DNA from: a virus
Length of the DNA: 64,000 nt
IMG/VR virus record: IMGVR_UViG_3300028654_000014
Coordinates: 18,222 to 82,221 of that record
Strand: one strand, 5' to 3'
Shown: in pieces, positions 32,301 through 41,110 of the stretch
Position numbering within the stretch: position 1 is the stretch's first letter
Layout: each line of letters begins with the position of its first letter
Program-made: the position numbers and the translations under genes
The notes under the pieces: generated by a model
The model's input: only the letters and a program-made list of their open reading frames with translations
Told to the model about the DNA's origin: nothing
The model's database searches: none

Positions 32301-34349
32301 AAATGCTTGAGGAGTAACATCAAGAACTGTAATAAAACCATTTATTATATCTTGAGCTGTAGGAAATCCTTCAAATACTAATTTTAATTCATCACTAGGA
32401 GCTATATCTGTAGCTAAAACTTGAGTTTGAGAAGCAGTAACAATATCTGATCTATAAATTTGATAAAAATCATTAACAGTTACACCAGCTGGAATTGTAA
32501 AAGTTAATAAAACATTAGCACTATTAGTCAATTGAATTGTTGATAAGAAATTAGTTTGAGAGTTTGAACTAATAGTAGGAGGTGTACCAGTTGAAGTTTC
32601 TGATTGTAATCGAGTTATAATAGCTAATAAATAATTTTGTAAAGCTAATAATTGAGCATCAGTTGTTGGAATTGAAGGAACAGCAGGTTGAGCAATAATT
32701 TCATATTCATAACTATGAATTGTAGCGTTACTAAATGAAACAGGACCACCAGCAGTTGTATTAAAATTAATTGCTGCGTCGAAATTTAAAGTAGCACCAG
32801 TTGTATTAGAAATAGCATTTTGACTAAGAGTTATTGTATTAATTCCTACAGCTGTTACATAAGTTCCAGCAGCAATATGTCCAGGACTAGTAACAATTAC
32901 ACCAACATTAATACCAGAAGTACTTGCAACACTTGTAATTATATTAGAATCAGTACCTTGAGTTATAGAAACAATACTAAACCCTGTAGTACCCATAGTA
33001 GCATCAGTAGTAGCACCAATAGATGTATTTGTAATAACAACATTATTAGTTGAACCTGAAGTTATAAAATCAGCATTAAATCCATTTAAAGCTTGTCTAA
33101 TATTAGCAGCAACGGTATTTGCTGAATCATTTGCAGAAATATTTACTCTAATACCTGTTTTACCAGAAACATTTGGATCAGTTCCAGTATTATCAGAATT
33201 TAACCAAACATAATATTGAGTTGCATCATTAGCACTATTAATTAAGAAATATGAACTATTAAGACTTGAATTAATATCAGCAATAGTAGTTAAAGAAGTA
33301 CTTTCAGCAACACCTAATGTTGTATTACCAGTTGTTGTAAATGTAGGAACTAATGTTGAAACAACTTCATTAGCAACACCAGTTGTAGGATTAATAAAAC
33401 TACCAGTAGTAGGAGTAAAATTATTTAATAATATATTACTACCAGATACAAAGTAATTAGCTGGATTTCCAGAAGAGAAACTAATTGTTCCAATTCCAGA
33501 ATTAATTGAAGCTCCACCAATTTGTAAAGGAGCAACAGAAACTTGATCAGCATATAAAATAGATTGATCTAATTTTGCAGCTAAAGCGATTAGATTTGCT
33601 TGTAATTCTTGAGCAGAAGCCGAAGGTCCTAAATTTAAAGAAGAAAAGAAATTAAGAGCTGTTATAAGACTAGGATTAGAAACGTTAGCACTAATATTAT
33701 TTAATTGATTTAGAATATTATTAAAATCCATTAATACCATTGTTGATAATGGATTAAATACAACAACTCTAGCAGTAGGAGATCCTAAAACTAAATTTCC
33801 ATTAGCATCAGTATAACCCCAAACTTGTCTATAAGCTACAGCACTATCTGGAGGTAAAAATCCTGATTGTAATCCTAAAGAGAAATCCAACACAGCTGAT
33901 AAATCTAAAGCTTTAATTCCACCAGCGGGAGTTATATAAGGACAAGCTGTTGTAAAATCAGCAGCAGTTTTAGCTGAAATCTTTTCAATACCATTAGAAG
34001 TTGTAAAGTAAAAATTACCATTAGCTTCTTTAAATCTTATTCTACGACCAACTTCAGGTTCTAAATAAGTTCCACAAAAACTTAAAAATTTACCAGCACC
34101 ATCACTATCATATTGTAATTGATTTGAGAAGTGTCTTAAAATTCTATTTTTATATGTCATTAATTGTTTTGCACGATCAGAAGATGAACCCATAGCATTA
34201 CCATATAAAGGATAACCTCTACGTGGCTCAATAACGCCATCACGCTTAATAATGACATTACTAGCTACTGCTAGACTTCCAGGAGGAAGATCTAATTGAT
34301 TAGGCTGGACATTTAATCCAGCTGCTTTTAATGTGATTGATGCTGACAT
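29397..34349 (-). CDS. Giant beta-rich neck/tail protein with repeat modules
   Basis: 1650 residues. It starts ITLKAAGLNVQPNQLDLPPG, a type of N-terminus seen in large structural proteins of podovirus-like phages. Two FCCH-like modules are visible (DNA 31218-31425 and 30030-30240), each with the order VITT, HGL/HNL, ITxSxSxPxIDG and FTIPVSV. Two copies of another repeat contain NDAN/SAND, YYIW/YYVW and NDSANTVA. The C-terminal 200 residues lack repeats and end in a compact domain. Located directly downstream of the connector-like gene, so it is probably a tail hub or tail tubular component. Confidence 0.68.
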   Translation of the reverse strand: MSASITLKAAGLNVQPNQLDLPPGSLAVASNVIIKRDGVIEPRRGYPLYGNAMGSSSDRAKQLMTYKNRILRHFSNQLQYDSDGAGKFLSFCGTYLEPEVGRRIRFKEANGNFYFTTSNGIEKISAKTAADFTTACPYITPAGGIKALDLSAVLDFSLGLQSGFLPPDSAVAYRQVWGYTDANGNLVLGSPTARVVVFNPLSTMVLMDFNNILNQLNNISANVSNPSLITALNFFSSLNLGPSASAQELQANLIALAAKLDQSILYADQVSVAPLQIGGASINSGIGTISFSSGNPANYFVSGSNILLNNFTPTTGSFINPTTGVANEVVSTLVPTFTTTGNTTLGVAESTSLTTIADINSSLNSSYFLINSANDATQYYVWLNSDNTGTDPNVSGKTGIRVNISANDSANTVAANIRQALNGFNADFITSGSTNNVVITNTSIGATTDATMGTTGFSIVSITQGTDSNIITSVASTSGINVGVIVTSPGHIAAGTYVTAVGINTITLSQNAISNTTGATLNFDAAINFNTTAGGPVSFSNATIHSYEYEIIAQPAVPSIPTTDAQLLALQNYLLAIITRLQSETSTGTPPTISSNSQTNFLSTIQLTNSANVLLTFTIPAGVTVNDFYQIYRSDIVTASQTQVLATDIAPSDELKLVFEGFPTAQDIINGFITVLDVTPQAFAGAFLYTNATTGEGILQANDLPPFALDINNFKNVMFYANTRTRQRLDISLLGVEQMIAEINAGTIPTITLSDGTTTTTYTFVLGVAQIVQINTVADVSGNLAGKYFTINDANDTTSYYIWYKVNGVGTDPLVANKTGVLVDLVTNDSANTVAIKTSNVINTIVQDFTSVFSTNHITVTNINEGSAAAPTNGTSGFTSSVLTPGVGADPSLNQILLSNVISPAQAVDQTARSLIDIINRDPNSPIYAYYLSGPTGVPGQILFEARSLTNSPFFIVGNNSQTGLSFNPDISPTIQISSISIANPTVITTSTPHGLINQNQVMITNSNSTPSVNGVWTISYISPTSFSIPVNVTVAGTRGALINITTAVTSDNEVLPNRIYFSKILQPDAVPLVNTIDVGAKDKAILRIFPLRDSLFVYKEDGLFRISGETAPFNLALFDSSCILLAPDSLDVSNNLIYGWTTQGITSTSESGVNIVSRPIDIDILKLATEQYTNFKSATWGIGYESDNSYTVYTVQETTDLLATIGYRFSTLTNTWTTFDKTDTCGVINSFNDRQYLGAGDTDFLEQERKDFDRYDYADRELTQNLVAGDYFGDQILFSNIADFAVGDVLTQDQTISIFQFNTLLTKLDSDVFLTDRNYFSTLQLLPGGNARNQLDLLLAKIATDAGRLAQPGADPGSSYTVYESNNSVVVITGISASDPTVITTFGAHNLTSGRIITISGSDSVPNIDGTYPVTVLTSNTFTIPVSVQVAGTTGSLTVNNNDFADIESSYNGMILTLNNDTGTAFNNYQQIVNNTLQEAIITKVNISNKRVTLNNKLDFLIGPLTIFKSIKSNIQWAPQTFGDPLNLKHVREATTMFENKAFTSATLSFSSDLLPSFIDVPVLGTGNGIFGYTGIPASVHGVPGPTGFGYGFFGGASNSAPSRTYIPRDVQRCRYLNCQFTHSIAREKYSLFGITLTGEIGQSSRAYR
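30030..30240 (-). repeat. FCCH-like module copy B (within the 1650-residue protein)
   Basis: Encodes ISASDPTVITTFGAHNL through NTFTIPVSVQVAGTTGS, about 70 residues. Same segment order as the copies at 31218, 35098 and 47121. Confidence 0.65.
31218..31425 (-). repeat. FCCH-like module copy A (within the 1650-residue protein)
   Basis: Encodes ISIANPTVITTSTPHGL, then NSNSTPSVNGVW and TSFSIPVNVTVAGTRGA. It is the copy most similar to the one in the head protein at 47121, also at nucleotide level. Confidence 0.68.
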
Positions 34350-34355
34350 TATTTA

Positions 34356-35900
34356 TTATGTTCTCCTGGTAGTTCCGAGTTTTCCATACCTAAGTAAAGA
34401 ATGTCGGTTATTAACTTTTTGAGGAGTTCCTTCTGAACGATTATCTAAAAGATTACCTTGACGTTGTTCAATTTCTGCAATTTTTGCATTAGAAGTTGCC
34501 AAACCTGCTTGATCTCCAATTGCTGCCAATATTCTAGCAGCTGTTCTTTCAGCTAAACCATTATGTAAATCAGGAGGAATTTGAGGAATGATAGCTTCAT
34601 TTGCTAAACAAATATAATCATTAGGTTTAATATCTGCTAATATAAACTGTATAGGATTAGAATGAATATCTTTTGTTATTCCATTATTAATAGTTCCAGT
34701 AGGAACAAGTAATTGTTTTTGTTGAAATGTAATAGTAGTTCCACTAATTCCAGTTGGACTTATTAAAACATCATATTTATAAATTCTATGACCTGGTTCT
34801 GTTTGTAGAAAATCTATTAATGTATTAGGTTGAAATAAAGGTTCTGTAATATTAGTTTCATTATCAGTATAAACACTTGGTAATGAATCAAATACAATAC
34901 CTATAGTATGTTGAGGAATCATAAATGCTATAGTATTACTAGTTATAATAGGCATTCTAATATTAAGAAAGAAAGGTATTACTAAATTTAGAGAATTAGT
35001 TGAAGTTGTATAATCAATAGCAGTTGCATTAATAGATGCCGATAAATTTGCAGCAGTTAAAGCATCACTTACAGCAATTTGAAATTGATTAGTTGATGTA
35101 AATGTTCCAGTTGAACCTGATGTTGCTATTTGAAAAGGAATAGTAAAATTATTAGGATCAAGAACAGTTACACAATAAGTTCCATCAATAATTGGATTTG
35201 AGTTACTTCCGGTAATAGTTACAAATTGACCAGTAGATAATTGATGATTAGCTGAAGCAATTTGAGTTGCAGTAGATGATAAAGCAGTAATCGAACTAAT
35301 TGAACCACCTAAAGTATTAACAGCAGTATAAATTGTTTTTCCTAAAGTAATTGTATCTAAAGGAACAATTAAACTGTTATTAATTCTAATAGGTTGATTA
35401 AAACCTTGAACAATCGCAGCACGATCATTTTTTACTAACTGATTAGGACGAAGATAAAATACAAATACTAAAGATCCTGTAGGAGAATCTACAACACCAG
35501 GAGTTAATACTACATCATTACCTTCAATATAAAATTTATGAATAGCTTGATTAGATCCGATATTTGCTTGAAAAAAAGCTTTATCATGTTCTTCAATTCG
35601 AGTCATTTCGAAAAGATTGCCGTTTTGATCCATCCAAAATAAATCACGAAGTTTCATTCCTGTTGCGCGTCCAGGAATTGGATACTTACTTAAATTAGTT
35701 TTTAATGGAGTAGTAACATAATTTACAAAATACTCTTCATGAAATTGAAGAATAGTAGGTACCTGCGAAATGAACATTTCTTCATTCGCAAAAGCTAAAA
35801 TATCAAGATTGGTAAAAGTGTTTTGACTTATTGGAAACGCAATTTTACGTTTAACACTATCAATAATGTCATAACTCGTATACCATGGTTTTATAGACAT
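34356..35900 (-). CDS. Head-tail connector / tail tubular A-like protein
   Basis: 514 residues. The N-terminus (SYDIIDSVKRKIAFPISQ, LDILAFANEEMF) and the C-terminal helices (LHNGLAERTAARILAAIGDQ) are of the kind found in podovirus connector proteins that sit below the portal. An FCCH-like module is inserted in the middle (DNA 35098-35302). It precedes the giant neck/tail gene by seven bases. A good AGGAGG ribosome-binding site precedes the ATG. Confidence 0.68.
   Translation of the reverse strand: MSIKPWYTSYDIIDSVKRKIAFPISQNTFTNLDILAFANEEMFISQVPTILQFHEEYFVNYVTTPLKTNLSKYPIPGRATGMKLRDLFWMDQNGNLFEMTRIEEHDKAFFQANIGSNQAIHKFYIEGNDVVLTPGVVDSPTGSLVFVFYLRPNQLVKNDRAAIVQGFNQPIRINNSLIVPLDTITLGKTIYTAVNTLGGSISSITALSSTATQIASANHQLSTGQFVTITGSNSNPIIDGTYCVTVLDPNNFTIPFQIATSGSTGTFTSTNQFQIAVSDALTAANLSASINATAIDYTTSTNSLNLVIPFFLNIRMPIITSNTIAFMIPQHTIGIVFDSLPSVYTDNETNITEPLFQPNTLIDFLQTEPGHRIYKYDVLISPTGISGTTITFQQKQLLVPTGTINNGITKDIHSNPIQFILADIKPNDYICLANEAIIPQIPPDLHNGLAERTAARILAAIGDQAGLATSNAKIAEIEQRQGNLLDNRSEGTPQKVNNRHSLLRYGKLGTTRRT
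35098..35302 (-). repeat. FCCH-like module copy C (within the connector-like protein)
   Basis: Encodes ISSITALSSTATQIASANHQ, then ITGSNSNPIIDGTYCVTVL and NNFTIPFQIATSGSTGT. The most diverged of the four copies. Confidence 0.6.
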
Positions 35901-35936
35901 CGAATCCTCCTAAAGTTATTAAAAAACGAAGTAACT

Positions 35937-36482
35937 TTATTTGGATGATAGCTTCTTATGAAGTTCCATTAGATGATCGATTCTTTTTTGAATCTCATCA
36001 ATGTCAAGTCCTTCTAAATTTTCATGATCTTCTTCTGATTCTTCTTCAGAAGATTCTTCGCCTTCATGTTCAGGAGATTCTTCATCTTCTTGAGCAGGAG
36101 AACCTTCATCAGCAGCTTCATAATCGCCTTGATCGGGAGATTCTTCAACTTCCCCACCTTCAGCCATACCCATTTCATTTCCACCATGCTCATGTTCGTG
36201 TTCTTGTTCAGCATGTTTGAAATCAGAATATGGAGCTTCAGCATCTTGTTGCATTTGCTGTTCTTCAGGATCATTTAAAATTCCTTTAGCTTTATCAAGA
36301 CCATGTTGCAGACCTTGTTTGCTATTGGACATAACGGATACTTTTCCAAGACCGTCTAATTTATCACCCATCATGCCTGAAACAGAATCTTTTAGATCCT
36401 TAACAACAGACATTTTAGCGTGTTTTTCATTTGGCGAAAGATCTCTCTTTTTAGCCAACATTTTCATCATTTTATCGCGCAT
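35937..36482 (-). CDS. Acidic virion-associated protein
   Basis: 181 residues. A basic/helical first half is followed by a very acidic stretch (Glu/Asp/Ser/Pro runs, about 95-155) and a C-terminal coiled coil. It contains MAEGGEV, related to the GG-x-V motifs at 24019 and 25938, and a histidine/glutamate run. The character suits a chaperone or scaffold-like assembly factor; no family is recognised. Confidence 0.58.
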   Translation of the reverse strand: MRDKMMKMLAKKRDLSPNEKHAKMSVVKDLKDSVSGMMGDKLDGLGKVSVMSNSKQGLQHGLDKAKGILNDPEEQQMQQDAEAPYSDFKHAEQEHEHEHGGNEMGMAEGGEVEESPDQGDYEAADEGSPAQEDEESPEHEGEESSEEESEEDHENLEGLDIDEIQKRIDHLMELHKKLSSK

Positions 36483-36501
36483 AAATTACCTTTCCTATCT
36501 C

Positions 36502-36735
36502 TTATAAATGATTGTAAGTTACTTGAGTTGAATCAGAACCACTTGTAGAAACAGATGGATCTGTATCACGAACAGTAACTTGAACAATACCAGCTTTCAA
36601 ACCACCTTCAATAGCTGTCAAAACATTAATATTCTTATTAATTGCTTCGTCAACTTTTGTAGGTACTTGAACTTCTGCATTTAACTGATCAATGGAATCA
36701 TTGGGACAGTTAATCACTAAAACTAAAAATGCCAT
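36502..36735 (-). CDS. Hypothetical small virion protein
   Basis: 77 residues, start MAFLVLVINCPNDSIDQL, with a compact alpha/beta middle and VQVTVRDTDPSVSTSGSDS at the end. AAGGAG precedes the ATG. Function unknown. Confidence 0.62.
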   Translation of the reverse strand: MAFLVLVINCPNDSIDQLNAEVQVPTKVDEAINKNINVLTAIEGGLKAGIVQVTVRDTDPSVSTSGSDSTQVTYNHL

Positions 36736-36745
36736 ATTTTCTCCT

Positions 36746-37216
36746 TTACTTTTTCAGTAAGTTAATTATTAATAAAGCTACAATGCTCACGGCTTGCAAA
36801 ATAGCAGCAAATTTCAATATAAATGGATAATCTCTATCTTTTAAAACTTCTATTGTTTTTATTTCTTGAACAACAATAGGTTTTTCATATTCAATTATCT
36901 TTGGTACTTCGATATATTTTATTACTTCAATTGTTCTATATTCGATTTCTTTTACAATAACTTGTTTTTCAATTTCTCTAATTTCAATTTGAGGTATAAA
37001 TACATTCTTTTCAATGATTTGTATATTAGATTCTTTTTGATCTATTTTAATATTCTTTAAACCATCTTTAATTGAATTAGTTATTTGATCTGTATCAACT
37101 GTAATTCTAATATTATCACCCCCAACTAATACTACCCTATCAGCATCTAAATTGTCATCAAACTTGCGTTTGTGAATTTGATCGGTATCGAGTTGAGTTA
37201 AATTATTGTTTTTCAT
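36746..37216 (-). CDS. Membrane-anchored protein with IEV/KEI beta repeats
   Basis: 156 residues. The middle (about 60-125) alternates short hydrophobic-charged units such as IEIREIEKQVIVKEIEYRTI and IKYIEVPKIIEYEKPI, typical of extended beta or coiled repeat rods. A C-terminal transmembrane helix follows (about 133-154). A late-promoter-like motif lies only three bases before the ATG. Possibly an envelope-spanning or host-membrane factor. Confidence 0.6.
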   Translation of the reverse strand: MKNNNLTQLDTDQIHKRKFDDNLDADRVVLVGGDNIRITVDTDQITNSIKDGLKNIKIDQKESNIQIIEKNVFIPQIEIREIEKQVIVKEIEYRTIEVIKYIEVPKIIEYEKPIVVQEIKTIEVLKDRDYPFILKFAAILQAVSIVALLIINLLKK

Positions 37217-37219
37217 AAG

Positions 37220-37231
37220 TATAGTTGTTAA
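37220..37231 (-). promoter_or_regulatory. Late-promoter-like motif TTAACAACTATA
   Basis: Exact 12-mer three bases before the ATG at 37216. A promoter this close would give an almost leaderless transcript or a downstream start, so its exact role is uncertain. Confidence 0.5.
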
Positions 37232-37237
37232 TATCCT

Positions 37238-40200
37238 TTATTTAAGTTGTTTTACTATCCAAGTTATACTTGGTGAATTTGATAGATTTTCTATACTTAA
37301 AGTTCCACCTGTAACTTGTCCTTGAATACTTATTGTAGCAGCTGAACCCGAACTAAATGCATATATTCCAGTAAGTGTAATAGGAGAACTTTGACTAATT
37401 GCTCCAATAATTGCAGCAGAAGAAAAATTAATTGTTCCATCTGTTAAAAAGAAACTACCTTGTGCAGCACTTTGATCTCCAAAAAATATAGCTGTTATTT
37501 CATAAACAGAACTAGAAGATGCTGGAGTTATAGAAAGACCAGCAACATTACTAGATGCAGCACTTACTGTTATTCCATCACTAAATATTGTAGTTAAAGT
37601 ATTATTTCCAGAATTTGTTAAAGCTGCTTGAGATGTACTTGAAGTTGACCATGATGTTGTATTTAGCATACTACCACTATAATAATTTACTGAAGCAACA
37701 GATGATGGTGTTCCCCAAGTTGGAGCAGAAGTACCATTTGAAATTGGAACTTGACCAGTAGTACCAGCTCCCATATTTACAAATTTAGTACCATCAGAAT
37801 AAAACATTCCACCGGCTGTAACAGAAAGTGAACCATTATTAGTACCACCATTTGCAATTGGTAATACGTTTGATACTTGAGAAGTTAAATTAACTGAAAC
37901 ACTTGTTAATTGAGAAAATGGTAAACTTAAAGCACTTAAAGTTGTTATAGTAGAATTAGATGAAGCTGTAATATTTGAAGCTGTACCAGTTGTAGATTGA
38001 TTTAAAGTTGGAATATCACCAGCTACAATTGCTCCCCATGCTGGAGCAGCAGAAATAGATCCTGTTCCTGTTTGTGTTAAAAATTGTTTTGTTGAAGTAA
38101 TATTACCAGCTAATCTTGCAGCAACAGGAGTTGCATTTTCATAAATTATATCACCCAATGTAGTCATTGGATTTGAAAAACCAGCAGGAGGAGCAGCAAA
38201 AGTTCCATCGGCTCTTAAGAAATTACTTGTTCCACCACCAGAAGCTGGAACCAAACCTTGAAGAGTAGATGTAAATAAATTTAAATCAGCAGTTAATTGA
38301 GTTGAAGTTACATCTATAGCATTTGCAGTAGAACCTGTATTATTACCTTTATATGTATGAGCTGCCATTTGGGAAAGATTAGAATTGGTAACAACATTTG
38401 TTCCTGAAACAGTTCCAGCACTACCACTAGCATTTCCTGTTAAATTTGCAGTAACAGTTGTAGCTGATATAGAACCGTTGACTTGTAAAAAATCTGTTCC
38501 ATTATCTGTAGTTGTATTTATTAAAACATGACCAGAAGTAGTAACTCTTACTCTTTCAGTACGAGTTGTAGATCCTGTTGGAGTTGAATTAAGTGTTAAA
38601 TAAGCACCTTGAGCCGAATCAGTCCAATTTTCACCAGCAAGAAATCCAACACTTGCTTTTACATTTGAACCAAAAGCAGTAGCTCCATATCCAAGACCGC
38701 CAACAAAACCTAAACTATCATTTGATTGAACAGCAGTTGGACTTCCAGAAGTTCCTCTTGCACGTCTTATTTTAAGACCAGCATTACCAGCATTATCATA
38801 ATTTGTTAATTGTAAATTTTGAGTTGTTGCAGAACTTTGAGCTTGTAAATCTAAAATAGAATTTGCTGCTGGAGCTACTCCAACACCTAAAGCTTTATTT
38901 GTTGCATCAACTATTAAAGCGTTTGTATTTACAGTAAAAGCTGTAGTAGAAGTAGAAGATACTGCTAAATCACCACTAAAAGTTTTAGCCCCAGCAATTG
39001 TTTGAGTTGTTGTAGAAATTCCACCAGGATGTGTTGAATCTGCTGGTTGAAGATTTAATACTTGTCCAGAAATACTTAAACCATTAGCATTAGGAGTTGA
39101 TCCAAAAGCTGCTAAAGTAACATCACCACTATTTGTACCAGAAGAAGATCCAGAAATATTAGTAGCTGAAATTGTTCCTGCTAAAGTAGCATTACCTTGA
39201 TAAGTAACTGCAAAAGCATTAGATCTATGTGTATTATCAGTACCATTACCAATTATAAAAGCATTATCAGTATTAACTAAACTTCCTGATGTACCTTGAA
39301 CTACGTTATAACTACCAATAGCAGTTTGTCCATAACCTTGAGCTGTAGTTCCAACATTTGCAGCATGAGCAGCTAAACCTGAAGTTAAAGTACCAGTACC
39401 TTCTGCATGAGAATAAGTAGATCCTGCTGTATTATTTTGACCTTCAACATGACTATAATCACCTGAAGCTGTATTTGTAGATCCTTCAGAATGTGATGCA
39501 TAACCAGAAGCATTTGTACTTTCACCTTCTGCATGAGAAATATTTCCAGAAGCTATTGTTCCCGTACCTTCTGCATGAGAATTTGTATTAGTTGCTTGAG
39601 TTGAAGATCCTTCAGCATGAGCAGAAGCAGCAGAAGCTGTTACTGTATCACCAGTAGCTGTAGAATTATCACCAGATGCTGTTGAATTATTACCGGAAGC
39701 AAATGAATTTAAACCTGAAGTAACATTACCAGTTCCAACAGCAACAGTAATTGTAAATGTTTTAGCTCCTGCAAAAGATTGTGTAGTAGTTGAAACTCCT
39801 CCTGGATTTGTAGCATCAGCAGGTTGAAGAGTTAAAACTTGAGTAGATAATGATGCTCCATTAGAATTAGGAGAACTTCCAAAAGTTGCTAAAGTTACAG
39901 GATTATGAGATCCTTGATTTATAGTAAATCCGCTAGATCCTGGAGTAACTGTTACGATACCAGCAGTATTAGGAGCTTTAAATATCCAACTATTACGATC
40001 AGAAGAAGTTTGAGCATAACCTGTTACTATATTATTTTCTTCAACATTAATACCAGAATTAGAACCACTTCCAACTCCAGCACCAACATTTAAATTTATA
40101 ACAGGATTAGATACATTTAAAGTTGTAGTATTTTCAAATATTGTTGTACCTTGAATATTTACAGTCGCGCCAGAATTTCCAATATTAATTACTGTAGAAT

Positions 40201-40471
40201 TAACACTTGTACCAATTGCTAATGTTCCAGAAGTTGATCTATCTAAAGAAGCTGTTAAAATTCCACCAGTAACACTTAATTTTGTAGTTCCATTATCATA
40301 TGAAAAATTTGCATTATCTTGATTTAATGAACCAGTAGGATTTACAAATAATACAGATTTATTAGTACCACCAACAACTGATCCACCAATAGTAGGAGAT
40401 CCACCTCCACCACCACTGGTACCAGCATTATCAAAGCCACTAAATAATAAAGGATTAAATTTAATCGACAT
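37238..40471 (-). CDS. Tail fibre with trimeric-autotransporter-like head repeats
   Basis: 1077 residues, Ser/Thr/Asn/Gly-rich and beta-structured. At about 240-400 there are some ten 14-residue repeats of the form SHAEG-x-x-x-x-ASG-x-x (AEGTGTIASGNISHAEG and similar), the pattern of the YadA/Hia-type left-handed beta-roll. The later part contains the module SPTAVQSNDSLGFVGGLGYG to HVLINTTTDNGTDFLQV, shared with the fibre at 54856. A fibre that binds the host surface is the best reading. Confidence 0.8.
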   Translation of the reverse strand: MSIKFNPLLFSGFDNAGTSGGGGGSPTIGGSVVGGTNKSVLFVNPTGSLNQDNANFSYDNGTTKLSVTGGILTASLDRSTSGTLAIGTSVNSTVINIGNSGATVNIQGTTIFENTTTLNVSNPVINLNVGAGVGSGSNSGINVEENNIVTGYAQTSSDRNSWIFKAPNTAGIVTVTPGSSGFTINQGSHNPVTLATFGSSPNSNGASLSTQVLTLQPADATNPGGVSTTTQSFAGAKTFTITVAVGTGNVTSGLNSFASGNNSTASGDNSTATGDTVTASAASAHAEGSSTQATNTNSHAEGTGTIASGNISHAEGESTNASGYASHSEGSTNTASGDYSHVEGQNNTAGSTYSHAEGTGTLTSGLAAHAANVGTTAQGYGQTAIGSYNVVQGTSGSLVNTDNAFIIGNGTDNTHRSNAFAVTYQGNATLAGTISATNISGSSSGTNSGDVTLAAFGSTPNANGLSISGQVLNLQPADSTHPGGISTTTQTIAGAKTFSGDLAVSSTSTTAFTVNTNALIVDATNKALGVGVAPAANSILDLQAQSSATTQNLQLTNYDNAGNAGLKIRRARGTSGSPTAVQSNDSLGFVGGLGYGATAFGSNVKASVGFLAGENWTDSAQGAYLTLNSTPTGSTTRTERVRVTTSGHVLINTTTDNGTDFLQVNGSISATTVTANLTGNASGSAGTVSGTNVVTNSNLSQMAAHTYKGNNTGSTANAIDVTSTQLTADLNLFTSTLQGLVPASGGGTSNFLRADGTFAAPPAGFSNPMTTLGDIIYENATPVAARLAGNITSTKQFLTQTGTGSISAAPAWGAIVAGDIPTLNQSTTGTASNITASSNSTITTLSALSLPFSQLTSVSVNLTSQVSNVLPIANGGTNNGSLSVTAGGMFYSDGTKFVNMGAGTTGQVPISNGTSAPTWGTPSSVASVNYYSGSMLNTTSWSTSSTSQAALTNSGNNTLTTIFSDGITVSAASSNVAGLSITPASSSSVYEITAIFFGDQSAAQGSFFLTDGTINFSSAAIIGAISQSSPITLTGIYAFSSGSAATISIQGQVTGGTLSIENLSNSPSITWIVKQLK

Positions 40472-40481
40472 TTGTTACCTT

Positions 40482-40751
40482 TTAATTTGTTCTTTCAGCA
40501 GAAATCATTGTATCTCTAGTTCCAGTTGTATATATAATTTTTATAACATACAAATTAGTTCCACTTTCAGAAAAAGTATAAGTTTCAGTATCATTTGCAA
40601 CAGAAGTTGTAGAAATTGCTAATTCAACTTTACGACCAACTTCTCCAGTTAAAAAACCATCAACACCTAAAGTAGCATTAACATCATTATAAGATCTTTG
40701 AATTGTTTGTAAAGGATCTGTATCTGAAAGCGGTTTATTAGTAAGTGACAT
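40482..40751 (-). CDS. Hypothetical small structural protein
   Basis: 89 residues, start MSLTNKPLSDTDPLQTIQRS, mostly beta strands. It lies between a fibre and low-complexity proteins. Its size and place fit a fibre adaptor or chaperone; no family recognised. Confidence 0.6.
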   Translation of the reverse strand: MSLTNKPLSDTDPLQTIQRSYNDVNATLGVDGFLTGEVGRKVELAISTTSVANDTETYTFSESGTNLYVIKIIYTTGTRDTMISAERTN

Positions 40752-40759
40752 ATATTTCC

Positions 40760-41107
40760 TTATTCAAATTTTGTAGGTTTAAGCATTTTCTTAGTTTTAC
40801 CAAATCTAGGACTTTTTGGTAGACCTGGTAAAGCTGGAACAGCAGCTGGTTGAGAAGCTGGCATTTTTGGAACAGGAGGAGCAGTTGGTAATTTTGAAGC
40901 TCCTAAACTTTGTAAAGCACCGATTTTAGGTCCCATTGGAGCAATAGGAGCTACTTTTGGAACCATTGGAGCCATTTTAGGAGCACCCATTCCACTTGAA
41001 GCCATAGGAGGCATAGGAGCAGCAGGAATTGCTTTTGGAGCAGGATTTAAACTTGCCTTTTGTTTATCTTGTTCAAATAGAAATTTTCTTAATTTAGCTT
41101 TATCCAT
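40760..41107 (-). CDS. Proline/alanine-rich protein with RFGKTKKML motif
   Basis: 115 residues: a helical N-terminus (MDKAKLRKFLFEQDKQK), a P/A/M-rich disordered middle and the C-terminal SPRFGKTKKMLKPTKFE. The RF-x-KTK-x-ML motif is shared with the small products at 41770 and 49606. Confidence 0.6.
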   Translation of the reverse strand: MDKAKLRKFLFEQDKQKASLNPAPKAIPAAPMPPMASSGMGAPKMAPMVPKVAPIAPMGPKIGALQSLGASKLPTAPPVPKMPASQPAAVPALPGLPKSPRFGKTKKMLKPTKFE

Positions 41108-41110
41108 GAT

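Noticed and set aside
39300-39740. CRISPR array
   Set aside because: The period-like repeats at DNA level are 42-base units that encode a 14-residue beta-roll repeat in an open frame.
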